Source of the DNA: Verrucomicrobiota bacterium
GTDB lineage: Bacteria > Verrucomicrobiota > Verrucomicrobiia > Limisphaerales > J093
Assembly: GCA_022710935.1 (NCBI GenBank)
Contig: JAKLFY010000001.1
Location: 186,001-250,000 of the forward strand
DNA length: 64,000 bases
Reading direction: 5' to 3'
Part shown: positions 53,183 through 62,938 of the stretch, one piece after another
Numbering within the stretch: the first letter of the stretch is position 1
How the letters are laid out: each line of letters starts with the position of its first letter
Program-made: the position numbers and the translations under genes
Notes under the pieces: model-generated
The model's database searches: none
Told to the model about the DNA's origin: nothing
Seen by the model: the letters and a program-made list of their open reading frames with translations, nothing else

Positions 53183-53400
53183 CGAGGCGCGCCTCAGGCC
53201 AAACCCAGTCCTCACTCCCCTGCAAAGTCCCCGGGGGCCCGGCTCCTATGTTCCCGGGCCTCGCTGCTTGGAATCCTTGCGAAACGAATCGGATAGGGGT
53301 GGGGGCGCACCGGTTGGCACAGTCCGGTCATCTACTATGATGTCTGCGATGCGGGTTAGAAACGCTTGCCATTCTCACGGGGAGTTCACAGGCTTGCCGC
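53183..53400. other. Upstream region of the sulfatase operon
   Basis: No gene is seen. With the two repeat elements the whole gap from 53069 is 332 bp. The promoter of the sulfatase-sulfatase-GH43 operon should lie here. Confidence 0.5.
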
Positions 53401-55116
53401 ATGGAAGCTCGTCCGATTGTCCACAGGGTCCGAGGATCGCTGGCCGGGCTGTCGGTGCGGGGGCCGGTTCTCAAGGCGTCCTCCCACGCGGGCCAGATTC
53501 TAAGCAGCCTCTGTCTCCTGGCGCTCCTGGTTGCCGGCGCCATTCCCGCCGTTTTCGCGGCGGACAGGCTGAATGTCGTCTTCATTCTCGCCGACGACCT
53601 GGGCTGGGGAGAAGTCGGCTGCTACGGCCAGCAGAAGATCCCAACGCCGAACATCGACCGCCTCGCCGCGCAGGGGATGCGTTTCACGCAGCACTACAGT
53701 GGCGCGCCCGTGTGCGCTCCGTCGCGCTGTGTGCTGATGACCGGCAAACATCTGGGACACGCCGAAGTGCGGGGCAATCGGCAGGCCCGCTTGACTTTCC
53801 CGGAGTTCACCGAAGGGCAGCATCCGCTGTCCGAACCGGCGTTGACCATCGCGCAGGTGTTCCAGAGGGCCGGCTACGCCACGGGCGCGATGGGCAAGTG
53901 GGGACTCGGCCCGGTGGGCAGCACGGGCGATCCGAACCGCAAGGGCTTCGATCTGTTCTTCGGCTACAACTGCCAGGCTGTCGCGCACAGCTACTACCCG
54001 CCGCACCTGTGGCGGAACGCGGAAAGGGTCACGATTAATAGCAGGCCTGTCCCCGGCCACGCGAAGCAGCCCGAAGGCCAGGTCAAGCTCGAAGACTGGA
54101 TCGGCGACACCCACGCGCCGAAGCTCATGGTTGCGGAGGCCGAGAAGTTCATTGCCGCCCACGCCTCGCGCCCTTTCTTCCTCTACCTGCCCTTCACCGA
54201 ACCGCACGTCGCCATCCATCCGCCGCGCGAGTCGGTGCAGAGGTTCCCCGCCGAATGGGACACGGAGGTCTATCGCGGCGGGAACGGTTACCTGCCGCAT
54301 CCGCGTCCGCGCGCCGGTTACGCGGCGATGATCAACGACCTGGACGGCTACGTCGGCCGCGTGCTCGGGGCGCTCGACCGCGCGGGCGTGGCGGATCGCA
54401 CGCTGGTTGTCTTCACCAGCGACAACGGCGCCACGCACGAAGGGCGCGCGGAATCGCGTTTCCACGTCGGCGGCGCCGACCCGAAGTTCTTCAACAGCAC
54501 CGCCGGTCTGCGCGGCTACAAGGGCAGCGTGTATGAGGGAGGCATGCGCGTGCCGATGATTGCGCGTCTGCCCGGCCGCATCGCGGCCGGCGCGGTCAGG
54601 GACACGCCCGGTTATTTCGCCGACTGGTTCCCGACGCTGTGCGATGCCGCGGGATTCGAGAAGCCCGACGGCCTCGATGGCCAAAGTCTCTGGCCGGTGC
54701 TCACGGGCCGGTCCCAGACGCTCGACTCGCGCAAGCCCATGATCTGGGTCTTCCCCGAGTACGGCGGCCAGGTTGCAGTGCGGATCGGCGACTTCAAAGT
54801 CGTCCGGCAGGGACTGAACACGAAGAAGCCGGGCGCGTGGGAAGTGTACGATTTGGCGCAGGATCGCGGTGAAACGAAGGATCTGGCCGCCACGCGCGCC
54901 GACCTGGTCCAACAGGCCGTGGAACTTCTGCGCCGCGAGGTCGACGAGAACGCCCTCTTCCCCGTTACCATCCCCGGCGTCAATGAAAAGGGCTCCGGCA
55001 ACGCTGTTCGATACGGAGAACCGTGGGCGGATCGAATCGCCGTGCTGCCCCGGATTTGGGAACCGTCCAGCACCGGCCGATTGAAAGGACCCGACTCAAC
55101 CGGGACTGACTCATGA
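53401..55116 (+). CDS. Type I sulfatase, secreted
   Basis: This 571-residue arylsulfatase removes sulfate from a glycan. The signal core is ILSSLCLLALLVAGAIPAVFA at about residue 34, so the N-terminus may be annotated too long. FILADDLGWGEVGCYGQQ binds Ca. GAPVCAPSRCVLMTGKH has the C-x-P-S-R formylglycine motif. GKWGLG, YLPFTEPHVAIHPP and VFTSDNGATHEG (Asp-Asn) complete the active site. A separate formylglycine-generating enzyme is needed but not seen here. The next sulfatase overlaps it by 4 bp. Confidence 0.93.
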   Translation: MEARPIVHRVRGSLAGLSVRGPVLKASSHAGQILSSLCLLALLVAGAIPAVFAADRLNVVFILADDLGWGEVGCYGQQKIPTPNIDRLAAQGMRFTQHYSGAPVCAPSRCVLMTGKHLGHAEVRGNRQARLTFPEFTEGQHPLSEPALTIAQVFQRAGYATGAMGKWGLGPVGSTGDPNRKGFDLFFGYNCQAVAHSYYPPHLWRNAERVTINSRPVPGHAKQPEGQVKLEDWIGDTHAPKLMVAEAEKFIAAHASRPFFLYLPFTEPHVAIHPPRESVQRFPAEWDTEVYRGGNGYLPHPRPRAGYAAMINDLDGYVGRVLGALDRAGVADRTLVVFTSDNGATHEGRAESRFHVGGADPKFFNSTAGLRGYKGSVYEGGMRVPMIARLPGRIAAGAVRDTPGYFADWFPTLCDAAGFEKPDGLDGQSLWPVLTGRSQTLDSRKPMIWVFPEYGGQVAVRIGDFKVVRQGLNTKKPGAWEVYDLAQDRGETKDLAATRADLVQQAVELLRREVDENALFPVTIPGVNEKGSGNAVRYGEPWADRIAVLPRIWEPSSTGRLKGPDSTGTDS

Positions 55117-56603
55117 AACGACAACCCTGTGCTCTTCTCCTGGTTCTGTCGGCGTTCGCTCTCTCGATCGCCCCATACCCTGCCGCCGCGGCGGACGATC
55201 GCCCGAACATCCTCTTCTGTCTGGCGGACGATTGGGGGTGGCCGCACGCGGGGGCTTACGGCAATCCGGTCGTCAAGACCCCCGCCTTCGATCGCTTGGC
55301 GCGCGAGGGCGTGTTGTTCCATCGGGCCTACATTTCCTCGCCGTCCTGCACGCCTTCCCGCAATTCCATCCTCACGGGGCAGCAGTTCTACCGGCTGGGG
55401 TCGGGAGCCAATCTCTATGGCGCTCTGGATCGCAGGCATCCCAACTTCATGTTCAGTCTGCGCAAGGCCGGATACGAGATCGGGCATTGGCGCAAGGCGT
55501 GGGGGCCGGGACAGTTCGAACAGGGTGGATACACGGAACACCCCTGCGGCCCTGACGTGCCGTTCACGCGGTTCGTGAAATCGCGGAACGCCGACAGGCC
55601 GTTTTGCTTTTGGTTCGGCACCAGCGATCCGCATCGTCCCTACGAGGAGGGCAGCGGACGGGCGAGCGGGATGGATGTCGGCAGAGTTCCGACTCCCGGT
55701 TTTTTTCCCGACGAGGAACCGGTTCGTAGCGACATCGCGGACTACTATTTCGAAGTGCAGCGGTGGGACCGCGACGTGGCCGGCGCCATCAGGCTGCTCG
55801 AGGAGGCGGGCGTATTGGAGAATACGATTATAGTCATGAGTGGGGACAACGGCATGCCCTTTCCTCGCTGCAAGGGCAATCTGTATGACTGGGGCAGTCG
55901 AGTCCCGCTGGCCATCCGCTGGGGCCAGGGGATCAGACAGCCCGGGCGGGAGGTGACCGATTTTGTTTCGTTGACCGATCTCGCGCCGACATTCCTGAGC
56001 GCGGCCGGTCTCGAAGTCCCCGACGTGATGACCGGACGCTCCCTGCTGCCCATCTTCCAGAGCGACAAGAACGGGCGCATCGAGGCGGCGCGCGACCATG
56101 TCGTGTTTGGCCGGGAGCGGCACACCGATTGCCAGGAAGGCGGGCCGATGGGGTATCCTTCCCGCGCGCTGCGCACAGACGATTATCTCTATATCCGCAA
56201 CGACCAGCCCGAGCGATGGCCCGCGGGGACGCCTCACCGGGACAAGGCCTTCAAGCCGGACGCCTGGCTCGGCGATTGCGACAATGGTCCGACGAAGTTC
56301 TATCTGTGGGCCAACCGCGGCCTCGATGATGCGCACCGCCGCCTCCACGACTTGTCCTTCGCCAAGAGGCCATCCGAAGAACTGTACGTGTTGGCCGATG
56401 ACGGCGATCAGGTCAGGAATGTCGCCGGCGATCCGCGGCTCGCGGGGACTCGAGAGAGGCTGGCCGCGCAATTGACCGACTATCTGAAGCGGACCGGCGA
56501 CCCCAGGGAATCAGGTTCGCCGGCGGAGTTTGATTCGTATCCCTACATCGGCGGTGTTGTGAAGTGGCCCGGGGAGGACACGATCCGGGAGCACCATCGG
56601 TAG
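55113..56603 (+). CDS. Type I sulfatase, secreted (second)
   Basis: This 496-residue sulfatase has a signal peptide (LLLVLSAFALSIAPYPAAAA), Ca-binding ILFCLADDWGWPHAGAYG, formylglycine motif SSPSCTPSRNSILTGQ, FWFGTSDPHRPYEEGSG, and IIVMSGDNGMPFPRCKGNLYDWGSRVPL. The pattern resembles heparan N-sulfatase-like sulfatases. The ATGA overlap with the first sulfatase implies translational coupling, so two sulfate positions on one substrate are probably handled together. Confidence 0.93.
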   Translation: MKRQPCALLLVLSAFALSIAPYPAAAADDRPNILFCLADDWGWPHAGAYGNPVVKTPAFDRLAREGVLFHRAYISSPSCTPSRNSILTGQQFYRLGSGANLYGALDRRHPNFMFSLRKAGYEIGHWRKAWGPGQFEQGGYTEHPCGPDVPFTRFVKSRNADRPFCFWFGTSDPHRPYEEGSGRASGMDVGRVPTPGFFPDEEPVRSDIADYYFEVQRWDRDVAGAIRLLEEAGVLENTIIVMSGDNGMPFPRCKGNLYDWGSRVPLAIRWGQGIRQPGREVTDFVSLTDLAPTFLSAAGLEVPDVMTGRSLLPIFQSDKNGRIEAARDHVVFGRERHTDCQEGGPMGYPSRALRTDDYLYIRNDQPERWPAGTPHRDKAFKPDAWLGDCDNGPTKFYLWANRGLDDAHRRLHDLSFAKRPSEELYVLADDGDQVRNVAGDPRLAGTRERLAAQLTDYLKRTGDPRESGSPAEFDSYPYIGGVVKWPGEDTIREHHR

Positions 56604-56629
56604 TGCCGCAGACGAAAGACAACGATCCC

Positions 56630-57601
56630 ATGAAGTCCACGTCTCTGTTGTATGGCCTGCTCACCCTTGTGGTTTGCCTGACCGCCCCGGTCGCGGCACG
56701 TGCCGAGGACAAGGGGGTTCGCCTCGACGCGTTCCGTGCGCGTGATCCGTTCATCCTCCCGGATGCGCCAAGCCGCACCTACTACCTCGTGACGCGCTCG
56801 CGAGCCGGCGTTTGTGTCCGCACCAGCGGTGACCTTGCACAATGGAGCGAGCCGGTCGATGTCTTCACGCGTCCGCCCGACTTCTGGGGGGGGCCGAGTG
56901 TGTGGGCGCCGGAGATGCACCTGCACAAGGGCAAGTACTACATCTTCGCCACCTTCATGAACGACAAGCCGATCGGAGAACAATGGCCGGACTGGCCGGC
57001 ACGGATCCATCGCGGCACGCAAATCCTCGTCGCCGACGCCCCGACCGGGCCGTTCCGCAGCTTTGCCAACCGTCCGCACACTCCGGAAGAGGAGATGGCT
57101 CTCGATGGGACGCTGTGGGTCGAGGACGGCGTGCCTTACATGGTCTACTGCCACGAGTGGGTCCAAATCCGCAACGGATCAATCAAGGTCATCCGACTGC
57201 AAGACGACCTGTCGGGCGCGATCGGAGAACCGAAGCTGCTCTTCCGTGCCGGAGAGGCGCACTGGACGCCGCGCGATCGCAAGAGCTACGTCACGGACGG
57301 CCCGGCCCTGTACCGCACGAAGACCGGCAGATTGCTCATGCTGTGGTCGAGCTTCACTGACAGCGGGTATACCACCGGGATTGCGGAATCGGAATCGAGC
57401 GGAATTCATGGCCCATGGACGCATCAGATGGAACCGCTGTTTCGCAAAGACGGCGGCCATGCCATGGTCTTCCGCGACTTCGAAGGCCGCCTGATCCTCG
57501 CGCTGCACAGTCCGAACCGTGAGCCCGACGAACGCTGCCGTCTCTTCCTGCTCGAAGACACGGGCAAGACGCTGCGCATCACAGGGCCGCTGGCGGATTG
57601 A
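56630..57601 (+). CDS. Secreted GH43-like five-bladed propeller glycosidase
   Basis: This 323-residue protein has a signal peptide (MKSTSLLYGLLTLVVCLTAPVAARA). GH43-type acidic residues sit in FRARDPFILPDAPS (Asp), GPSVWAPEMHLHKGKYYIFAT, and EEMALDGTLWVEDGVPYMVYCHEW. Closing motifs are YVTDGPALYRTKTGRLLMLWSS and KDGGHAMVFRD. The start at 56630 lies 26 bp after the sulfatase pair on the same strand, so the three genes form one operon for a sulfated glycan. Substrate unknown. Confidence 0.87.
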   Translation: MKSTSLLYGLLTLVVCLTAPVAARAEDKGVRLDAFRARDPFILPDAPSRTYYLVTRSRAGVCVRTSGDLAQWSEPVDVFTRPPDFWGGPSVWAPEMHLHKGKYYIFATFMNDKPIGEQWPDWPARIHRGTQILVADAPTGPFRSFANRPHTPEEEMALDGTLWVEDGVPYMVYCHEWVQIRNGSIKVIRLQDDLSGAIGEPKLLFRAGEAHWTPRDRKSYVTDGPALYRTKTGRLLMLWSSFTDSGYTTGIAESESSGIHGPWTHQMEPLFRKDGGHAMVFRDFEGRLILALHSPNREPDERCRLFLLEDTGKTLRITGPLAD

Positions 57602-57764
57602 TCTTCACCGTGCCGCCGACGAAGGTCTCGGGTGGTCGTAGCGCCCGGTCCTGATCCGGTTGAAGGCGCCGGCCGTTGACCTCGGCGGAACAATGCCTCG
57701 CCCACCGTCGCACCGAATCCCCCGCCGAAGCGTCAACTTCCTGGAGCGAGCCAAGGATGGCATG

Positions 57765-60700
57765 TCAGCGAACGCCGAAGACACACGAGGGCCGGTTCGG
57801 AAGCCTGCCTTGGGCGCGGGTGTTCCGTACCGCCCGAGCAGAGCAGTCACGCATTTTCGACAGAGCCGCTTTGCGACGCTGGCCGGTGGAAATGCAAGCC
57901 ATCCGCTTGTGGGCTTTCGCCAGGAGGATGAGTCGGGCGTTCGTCTCTCCGAACCGAAGCAGCCGCTCGATGCCTTCGATGGCCTCTCCGATAAGCTGGT
58001 GCGGCTTGAGCCTGGTGTCGCCCTTGCGTTTGGGTTGACGTGCGCACTGGACAGCCCAGCGGGTCTGATGGTCATACATCTGCTCGACGCACTCGAGGTC
58101 AAGGCGCGCACCCTCGCAAACCAAGGCGCGCTGGGTGCACCTGACAGCCTGTTCAAACCGGCCAAGCCCGGCCGAGGCCGATCCAAGCGCCGCCAGCACT
58201 TCCGCGGAATCAGCCCAGTCACGCAAGGCCACCTCGGCGAGTGTGTCGAGACGCCGGGAGAGACGTTCCAAGTCCTCCGCCGCGGCGTGCGCCGCCCTCG
58301 CCTCGAGTTCCTGCAACCGCACACAGACTTCGGTCGCGGCGTGAAACTTCTCCTCCGCCGGCTCCGCCGCCGCACCGTCGTCTTCGGTCGCCAGCCGGAA
58401 CTCAGGGTCGCCGTAGCATTGATACGCGCCCCAGGTGTTGACGCCCGGATGACGCCGATAGGCTTCGCGCCTCGCCTCGAGGACCGCGCGGCCAAAGGGA
58501 ACGCCGGCCATCAGCTCGTCGTAGAATCTGCGCGCGAAGGTTCCCGCCGCCTGGTCGTCCACCGCCCATCCGGCGGCCACCACCACCTTGACGCCCATGC
58601 GGATGAACTGCGCGGCAAGATTCGCCGCCAGTCGATTCCAGGCGGGAAGCTTGGTGGCTTGTGTTTCCGGGGTCGAGTCGACTCGCCTCAGATGGCAACA
58701 GTTGATGAACACCAGATCCGGCACCCGCCGCATCTGCTCGACGTCAGCCGGCGTCAGAAGGATGCCCTTGCCGATGATCATCCCGCTGACGAGCTGCGAT
58801 CCTCCGGATACAGGTTGCTTGCAGAGCGCGCACGACTCGATGCCGGCTCCCAGCGGGTACTCGTGCACCCCGTGGCCGGCCAGATGGAGGATGCGGTAGG
58901 ATTCTGCATGGAGGGCTTCTGCGATCGCGGGGGCACGGTTCCGGATGCACTCGGTCACCTCGTAGCCATTGCGGCGCAGCGAGTCGACAACCATACGCGC
59001 CTCGCCCTCCGCACCGGGCAGCGCCACCTCCCCGGTCGCGTCCGGGTCCCCGATGACCAGCGCGCCCTTGCGGGTCGTGGGAACGACATGCGGGCGGAAC
59101 TCACGCGTTTCGAGTTGGCGAATCACTCCGGCCTGAATCGAGAGAGGCTCACGATCGGGGCTGATGCGGTCTTCGAGGAGCTCCCACGGATACGCGGCCG
59201 CTCCTTCGTCGAGCACCAGGACGACAGCCTCCCGATTGGTCGCCTGTTCCTTCAGGTCGTTTGGCAGGAGTTGTTCGAACAGCGTCCTCGCGACCTCGTA
59301 CCGCGCGGTCGTGTCACGCATGGCCTCCACGATGAAGGTGTCCACAAGCGCCCGCTGGATCGGCACCAACGACAACTCGGCGCGGGCTTTCTGCGTCATG
59401 GCCACGAACTTCAGCGAGCCATTGTTCTGGGAGGTGATCTGGAGCCGGTGCCACCAGCCGGCAGGTTCCTCGAACGCGGCCCGTCGCCGGCCACCACCGA
59501 GCCGGCGCAGCCTGGTCTCGCACGTGAAATCTTCGTCCAAATCCCTGTCATGGGCCACGCCATCGAGTGCGCGCGCCGCCTCGATCGCCCGGTCCTCGAA
59601 CAGCTCGACAAACTCGACTTCGTCAATCGTCATCCGCGCCAACAGCTTTCGCTCTTCGAGAATCCGGATGGCCCGCCGCACGCCGCGGAGCAGGGACAGC
59701 ACCGAATCCTGCACCGTGAGCGCCCCCGCGCCACTGCCCACGAGCAGCGCGCTCAGTCTCACCGAGACCGGAACACCGGTGTTGGCACTGCCCTGCTCGG
59801 CCTGCCGCTCCGCCAGGGCGAGCGCGTAACGCCGCACGGCCTGCGCGGTGGTCCCAAGGAGGGCGTTCGGCGTCAGTTTCCCGGCCCAGCCAAGCCCCAT
59901 GACAATCGCGCCGGCGGGATGGCGCTGCCCTTCGGACCCCAATAACACCTCCGCCGTCTGCAAGGGCCCGGGATAGAGATCGAGCGACTGGCGTGTTCGC
60001 AGCCGCCCGCCAAGCGCCCGGTCGAGATACGACTCCGCGCTGACCAGACCGTCGCCGATGTAATGGCCGACGAGGATCGGATAGCGGGCATAAGCCAGGT
60101 CACCGTGTGCAATCGTCACCCTCGTCTTCGCCCGCTTCACCCGGCTTCGGCGCCGGGTGCGGCTGCCCGTGACCGCCAGGGCGAGCCCCTCATCGTCCGG
60201 ATACAAGTCGACCCGGTCGGGCTCCATGACGAAGGTGCGTTCGACACCGCGCTCGACCACGGGAGCTGTGGCCGCGAGTCGTGCCGTGGTCCCCGTTTGG
60301 AGCAGTTCGAGCAAGGCCGGGAAAGCGGGCTCATGGGCTGCCAGATCCCCATGCACCACGTCCCTCATGAACCAGGTCCGAACGTTGCGGGGCACACCGG
60401 TGCTCCAGGGTACGCGTCCGTCACCCTCGCGGCTGCCGTGGAAGCGCACCTCGGTCCGTGCGCCGGCCCGTGTGAGGACTTCGAGGGCCACCGGCGTCTC
60501 CGGCGCGCATCCGGCCACGTAAAGGATGCGATCGGATTGCGGCGGGTTTTGATCGAGCCACGCGCGGGTCGCACGCGCCGCCTCGAGCGCCGGGGCCGGC
60601 GGCGCCACCCAACCGGCCCGGGGTCCAACCTGATCGAGCAGGTTCGTCCAAAATGCCGGCGCGAAAAGATCGTGCTGCGGATCGGAGGGGAGCATCTCCA

Positions 60701-62825
60701 GCACGCCCGGAAAACGGGCAATAACCCGCAACAACTGCGACTGCGTTTGCGTGAAGTCCATCAGGGCGAGCAGGCGAACCGTCTTCTCCTGCGCCACGAG
60801 CAGACGCGGAATGGTGTGCGAGCCGCCGTTGGGTGTGCCGAGCATCACGAACCGCCCGTCGGGATGCTGCGTCAGGCGCGTCCAGAGGTCGGGGAACAAG
60901 GCGAACATGGCGCGCGTTACCAGGCCGCCCATCGAGTGGGCGAGGATTTGGACCGGCTGCCGCGCCCGATGCCCCAACTCGAGCATGTCGGCCACGAGCG
61001 CCGCCAGCCGCTTCGCTTCGTCCCGGATGGACTTGCGCCAGTCGTAGGGAAACGCAATGACTTCATGCGTCCGAGCCAGATACCTGATGAGGTCGCCATA
61101 CACTGCGCCCAGGGGGGCGTCGGGCACAACGTCCGGGGCATCGATGCCGAGCTTCTTCATGCCGCCCAGCGCCAGGTCAAAGGGATCCATCCAAATACGG
61201 TCGCCGTTGACTTTTAGATGCGTTCCCATGATTCCCGGCACGATGATGACGACCGGCCGCGGATGGCCCTCCCGGGGCGGCGCCGGAGCGGACGGCTCGC
61301 GCGGTGTGAGGTCAAGCGGCTGAAAGTCCTGCCGTCCATCGCCGGCCTGCGCGAGACCCGCGAGCAGGCGCGTCGCCGTCTTTGGATTGCGAAAATAGTG
61401 GAAGTGGCACACGTCCGGTCCTTGATCGAAGAAGAACCGGGCCGCGTCCTTCGATCGCCGCGCGCCGCCGAACATGGACGACGTGTCCACGACCAGGTCG
61501 TGGTCCCCACCGTAGAAAAGATCGGGCAGGAGCAGTTTCAGCCGCCCCAGCGCGCTGCGATCCTCGATGTCTCCGGCGATGATCGACAGGTCGGACGACA
61601 CTTCGAGATTCGGGCGGTTCAACACCTTCACCAGCGGCGACGCCGGCATCATGGCTTCGAGCCCCGGCAACACCTCGGGCTTGGCCCGCTGCCTGGCCAC
61701 CAGCAGCACGAGGTCACTGAGGAACTGATACACCGGCGAAGCCTCCGAGCCGGAGATCAGACCCACCAGATGCCGCAGGATCGAAAGCCAGGTGTCGAGC
61801 CGCTCGGAGGCGAGGGTTGTGCCTCGCGCCGGGCAGGCCACGCGGACAAATCGCGTGATCGCAAATTGCTTTTGCTTCAGCAGGGTGTTGAGTCTATTCA
61901 ACTCCTTGCACTGGTGCTCGCGAGCCTCCTTCAGGTCGCCTTCGGCGCTCCCGGCGGCCGACTTAAACACATCGAGGTCCTCCCCGGCGAACGGCTCCTG
62001 GCCGGCTGCCACCCCGCAGCGACAGAGCAGTTCACCAATCAGGCCTCCGCCCGAGTGGGATACCAAGTGCAGATCCGCACGCGCCGGCAATTGTGTGGCC
62101 AGGGCAATGGCATTCTCAATCGGACTGACCGTGAGCGTGGGATGCTCGAAGGCATAGATGCGGTCGGCGTAGCGCCGGCTCAATTCCTGCCAGACCGTCG
62201 CCACCTCCGCCGCCTGTGGTTTGGCCTTCTCGCCTGCGGCGGCTGGCCACAGGGCGCCGAAGCTCCCCTTGGTGCTGGACGCCGTGCCATGAAGGAAGAC
62301 CAGCATGGGTTGTTGCGCGGCGACCTTGACCTCCCCCTCGACCGGTTCGAGAGCGCCCGCGGGCGACTTCAAGACGCGATGCAGACCTGGGCGGGGGATG
62401 AGGTGCTTCTCGAGCGCGGCCACCGCCAGCAGCATCGTCTGCGCAAACTTCGGCTCGACGTCGACCTTGACGACGCGCAGACCCTTGATCAGCCACGACA
62501 CCCCGCCTCGCGCCGGACCGCCCAGGCTGAGTGTGGTCGGGAACATCGTTGCGCCCGAGGCGGCGTCCCGCGGCGCCTGGCCCGGATAGCGCTGCTGGAA
62601 TTGCGCCCAACTCGTCACGAGTCGGAAGCCGTTGTCCAATTCGATCTCCAGCACGTCGTCTCCGGCGATGTCCTTCACCTCGATCGGTGGCGTCGCCGCC
62701 GCGCGCGCCGCGTCGAGACTCACGGCCACCCTGGTCTTCGCCTTGAAGACCGCTTGCCCCACCGGGCTGGTGGTGATTTCACCGGCGGGCTCGGCCATGC
62801 CCGCGATGCGAAGGGTGGATTTCAT
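57765..62825 (-). CDS. Giant two-hydrolase, CHAT-protease and TPR fusion protein
   Basis: This 1,686-residue protein starts at 62825. Residues ~170-480 form an alpha/beta-hydrolase (PMLVFLHGTASSTKGSFG; nucleophile in LHLVSHSGGGLIGELL, Ser258). Residues ~520-840 form a second one of LCAT type (VVIIVPGIMGTHLKVNG; nucleophile in ILAHSMGGLVTRAMF, Ser631; MLGTPNGGSH). A long middle region follows. The CHAT caspase-like domain is at ~1200-1480: LDEGAAAYPWELLED, LHLAGHGVHEYPLG (His1318), VFINCCHL (Cys1377) and VVVAAGWAVDDQAAGTFARRFY. A TPR-like helical tail ends the protein. There is no signal peptide. CHAT proteases elsewhere cleave proteins in defence or cell-death pathways, but the role here is inferred. 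It lies 113 bp after a metalloprotease gene on the same strand. Confidence 0.88.
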   Translation of the reverse strand: MKSTLRIAGMAEPAGEITTSPVGQAVFKAKTRVAVSLDAARAAATPPIEVKDIAGDDVLEIELDNGFRLVTSWAQFQQRYPGQAPRDAASGATMFPTTLSLGGPARGGVSWLIKGLRVVKVDVEPKFAQTMLLAVAALEKHLIPRPGLHRVLKSPAGALEPVEGEVKVAAQQPMLVFLHGTASSTKGSFGALWPAAAGEKAKPQAAEVATVWQELSRRYADRIYAFEHPTLTVSPIENAIALATQLPARADLHLVSHSGGGLIGELLCRCGVAAGQEPFAGEDLDVFKSAAGSAEGDLKEAREHQCKELNRLNTLLKQKQFAITRFVRVACPARGTTLASERLDTWLSILRHLVGLISGSEASPVYQFLSDLVLLVARQRAKPEVLPGLEAMMPASPLVKVLNRPNLEVSSDLSIIAGDIEDRSALGRLKLLLPDLFYGGDHDLVVDTSSMFGGARRSKDAARFFFDQGPDVCHFHYFRNPKTATRLLAGLAQAGDGRQDFQPLDLTPREPSAPAPPREGHPRPVVIIVPGIMGTHLKVNGDRIWMDPFDLALGGMKKLGIDAPDVVPDAPLGAVYGDLIRYLARTHEVIAFPYDWRKSIRDEAKRLAALVADMLELGHRARQPVQILAHSMGGLVTRAMFALFPDLWTRLTQHPDGRFVMLGTPNGGSHTIPRLLVAQEKTVRLLALMDFTQTQSQLLRVIARFPGVLEMLPSDPQHDLFAPAFWTNLLDQVGPRAGWVAPPAPALEAARATRAWLDQNPPQSDRILYVAGCAPETPVALEVLTRAGARTEVRFHGSREGDGRVPWSTGVPRNVRTWFMRDVVHGDLAAHEPAFPALLELLQTGTTARLAATAPVVERGVERTFVMEPDRVDLYPDDEGLALAVTGSRTRRRSRVKRAKTRVTIAHGDLAYARYPILVGHYIGDGLVSAESYLDRALGGRLRTRQSLDLYPGPLQTAEVLLGSEGQRHPAGAIVMGLGWAGKLTPNALLGTTAQAVRRYALALAERQAEQGSANTGVPVSVRLSALLVGSGAGALTVQDSVLSLLRGVRRAIRILEERKLLARMTIDEVEFVELFEDRAIEAARALDGVAHDRDLDEDFTCETRLRRLGGGRRRAAFEEPAGWWHRLQITSQNNGSLKFVAMTQKARAELSLVPIQRALVDTFIVEAMRDTTARYEVARTLFEQLLPNDLKEQATNREAVVLVLDEGAAAYPWELLEDRISPDREPLSIQAGVIRQLETREFRPHVVPTTRKGALVIGDPDATGEVALPGAEGEARMVVDSLRRNGYEVTECIRNRAPAIAEALHAESYRILHLAGHGVHEYPLGAGIESCALCKQPVSGGSQLVSGMIIGKGILLTPADVEQMRRVPDLVFINCCHLRRVDSTPETQATKLPAWNRLAANLAAQFIRMGVKVVVAAGWAVDDQAAGTFARRFYDELMAGVPFGRAVLEARREAYRRHPGVNTWGAYQCYGDPEFRLATEDDGAAAEPAEEKFHAATEVCVRLQELEARAAHAAAEDLERLSRRLDTLAEVALRDWADSAEVLAALGSASAGLGRFEQAVRCTQRALVCEGARLDLECVEQMYDHQTRWAVQCARQPKRKGDTRLKPHQLIGEAIEGIERLLRFGETNARLILLAKAHKRMACISTGQRRKAALSKMRDCSARAVRNTRAQGRLPNRPSCVFGVR

Positions 62826-62938
62826 GATTCTGTGAAGAAGCGGTAAAAGGTCCCCAGCCCCCACTAAACGCCTGTTGCGGAAGCCAGCGCGCGCCGACCG
62901 CGGAGCACTTGGTTATTGGTCGTCGCCCACGTCGCGGC

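Noticed and set aside
57660-62846. Long plus-strand frames opposite the CHAT protein
   Set aside because: They are antisense shadows with no motifs. The minus-strand frame has multiple intact catalytic motifs.
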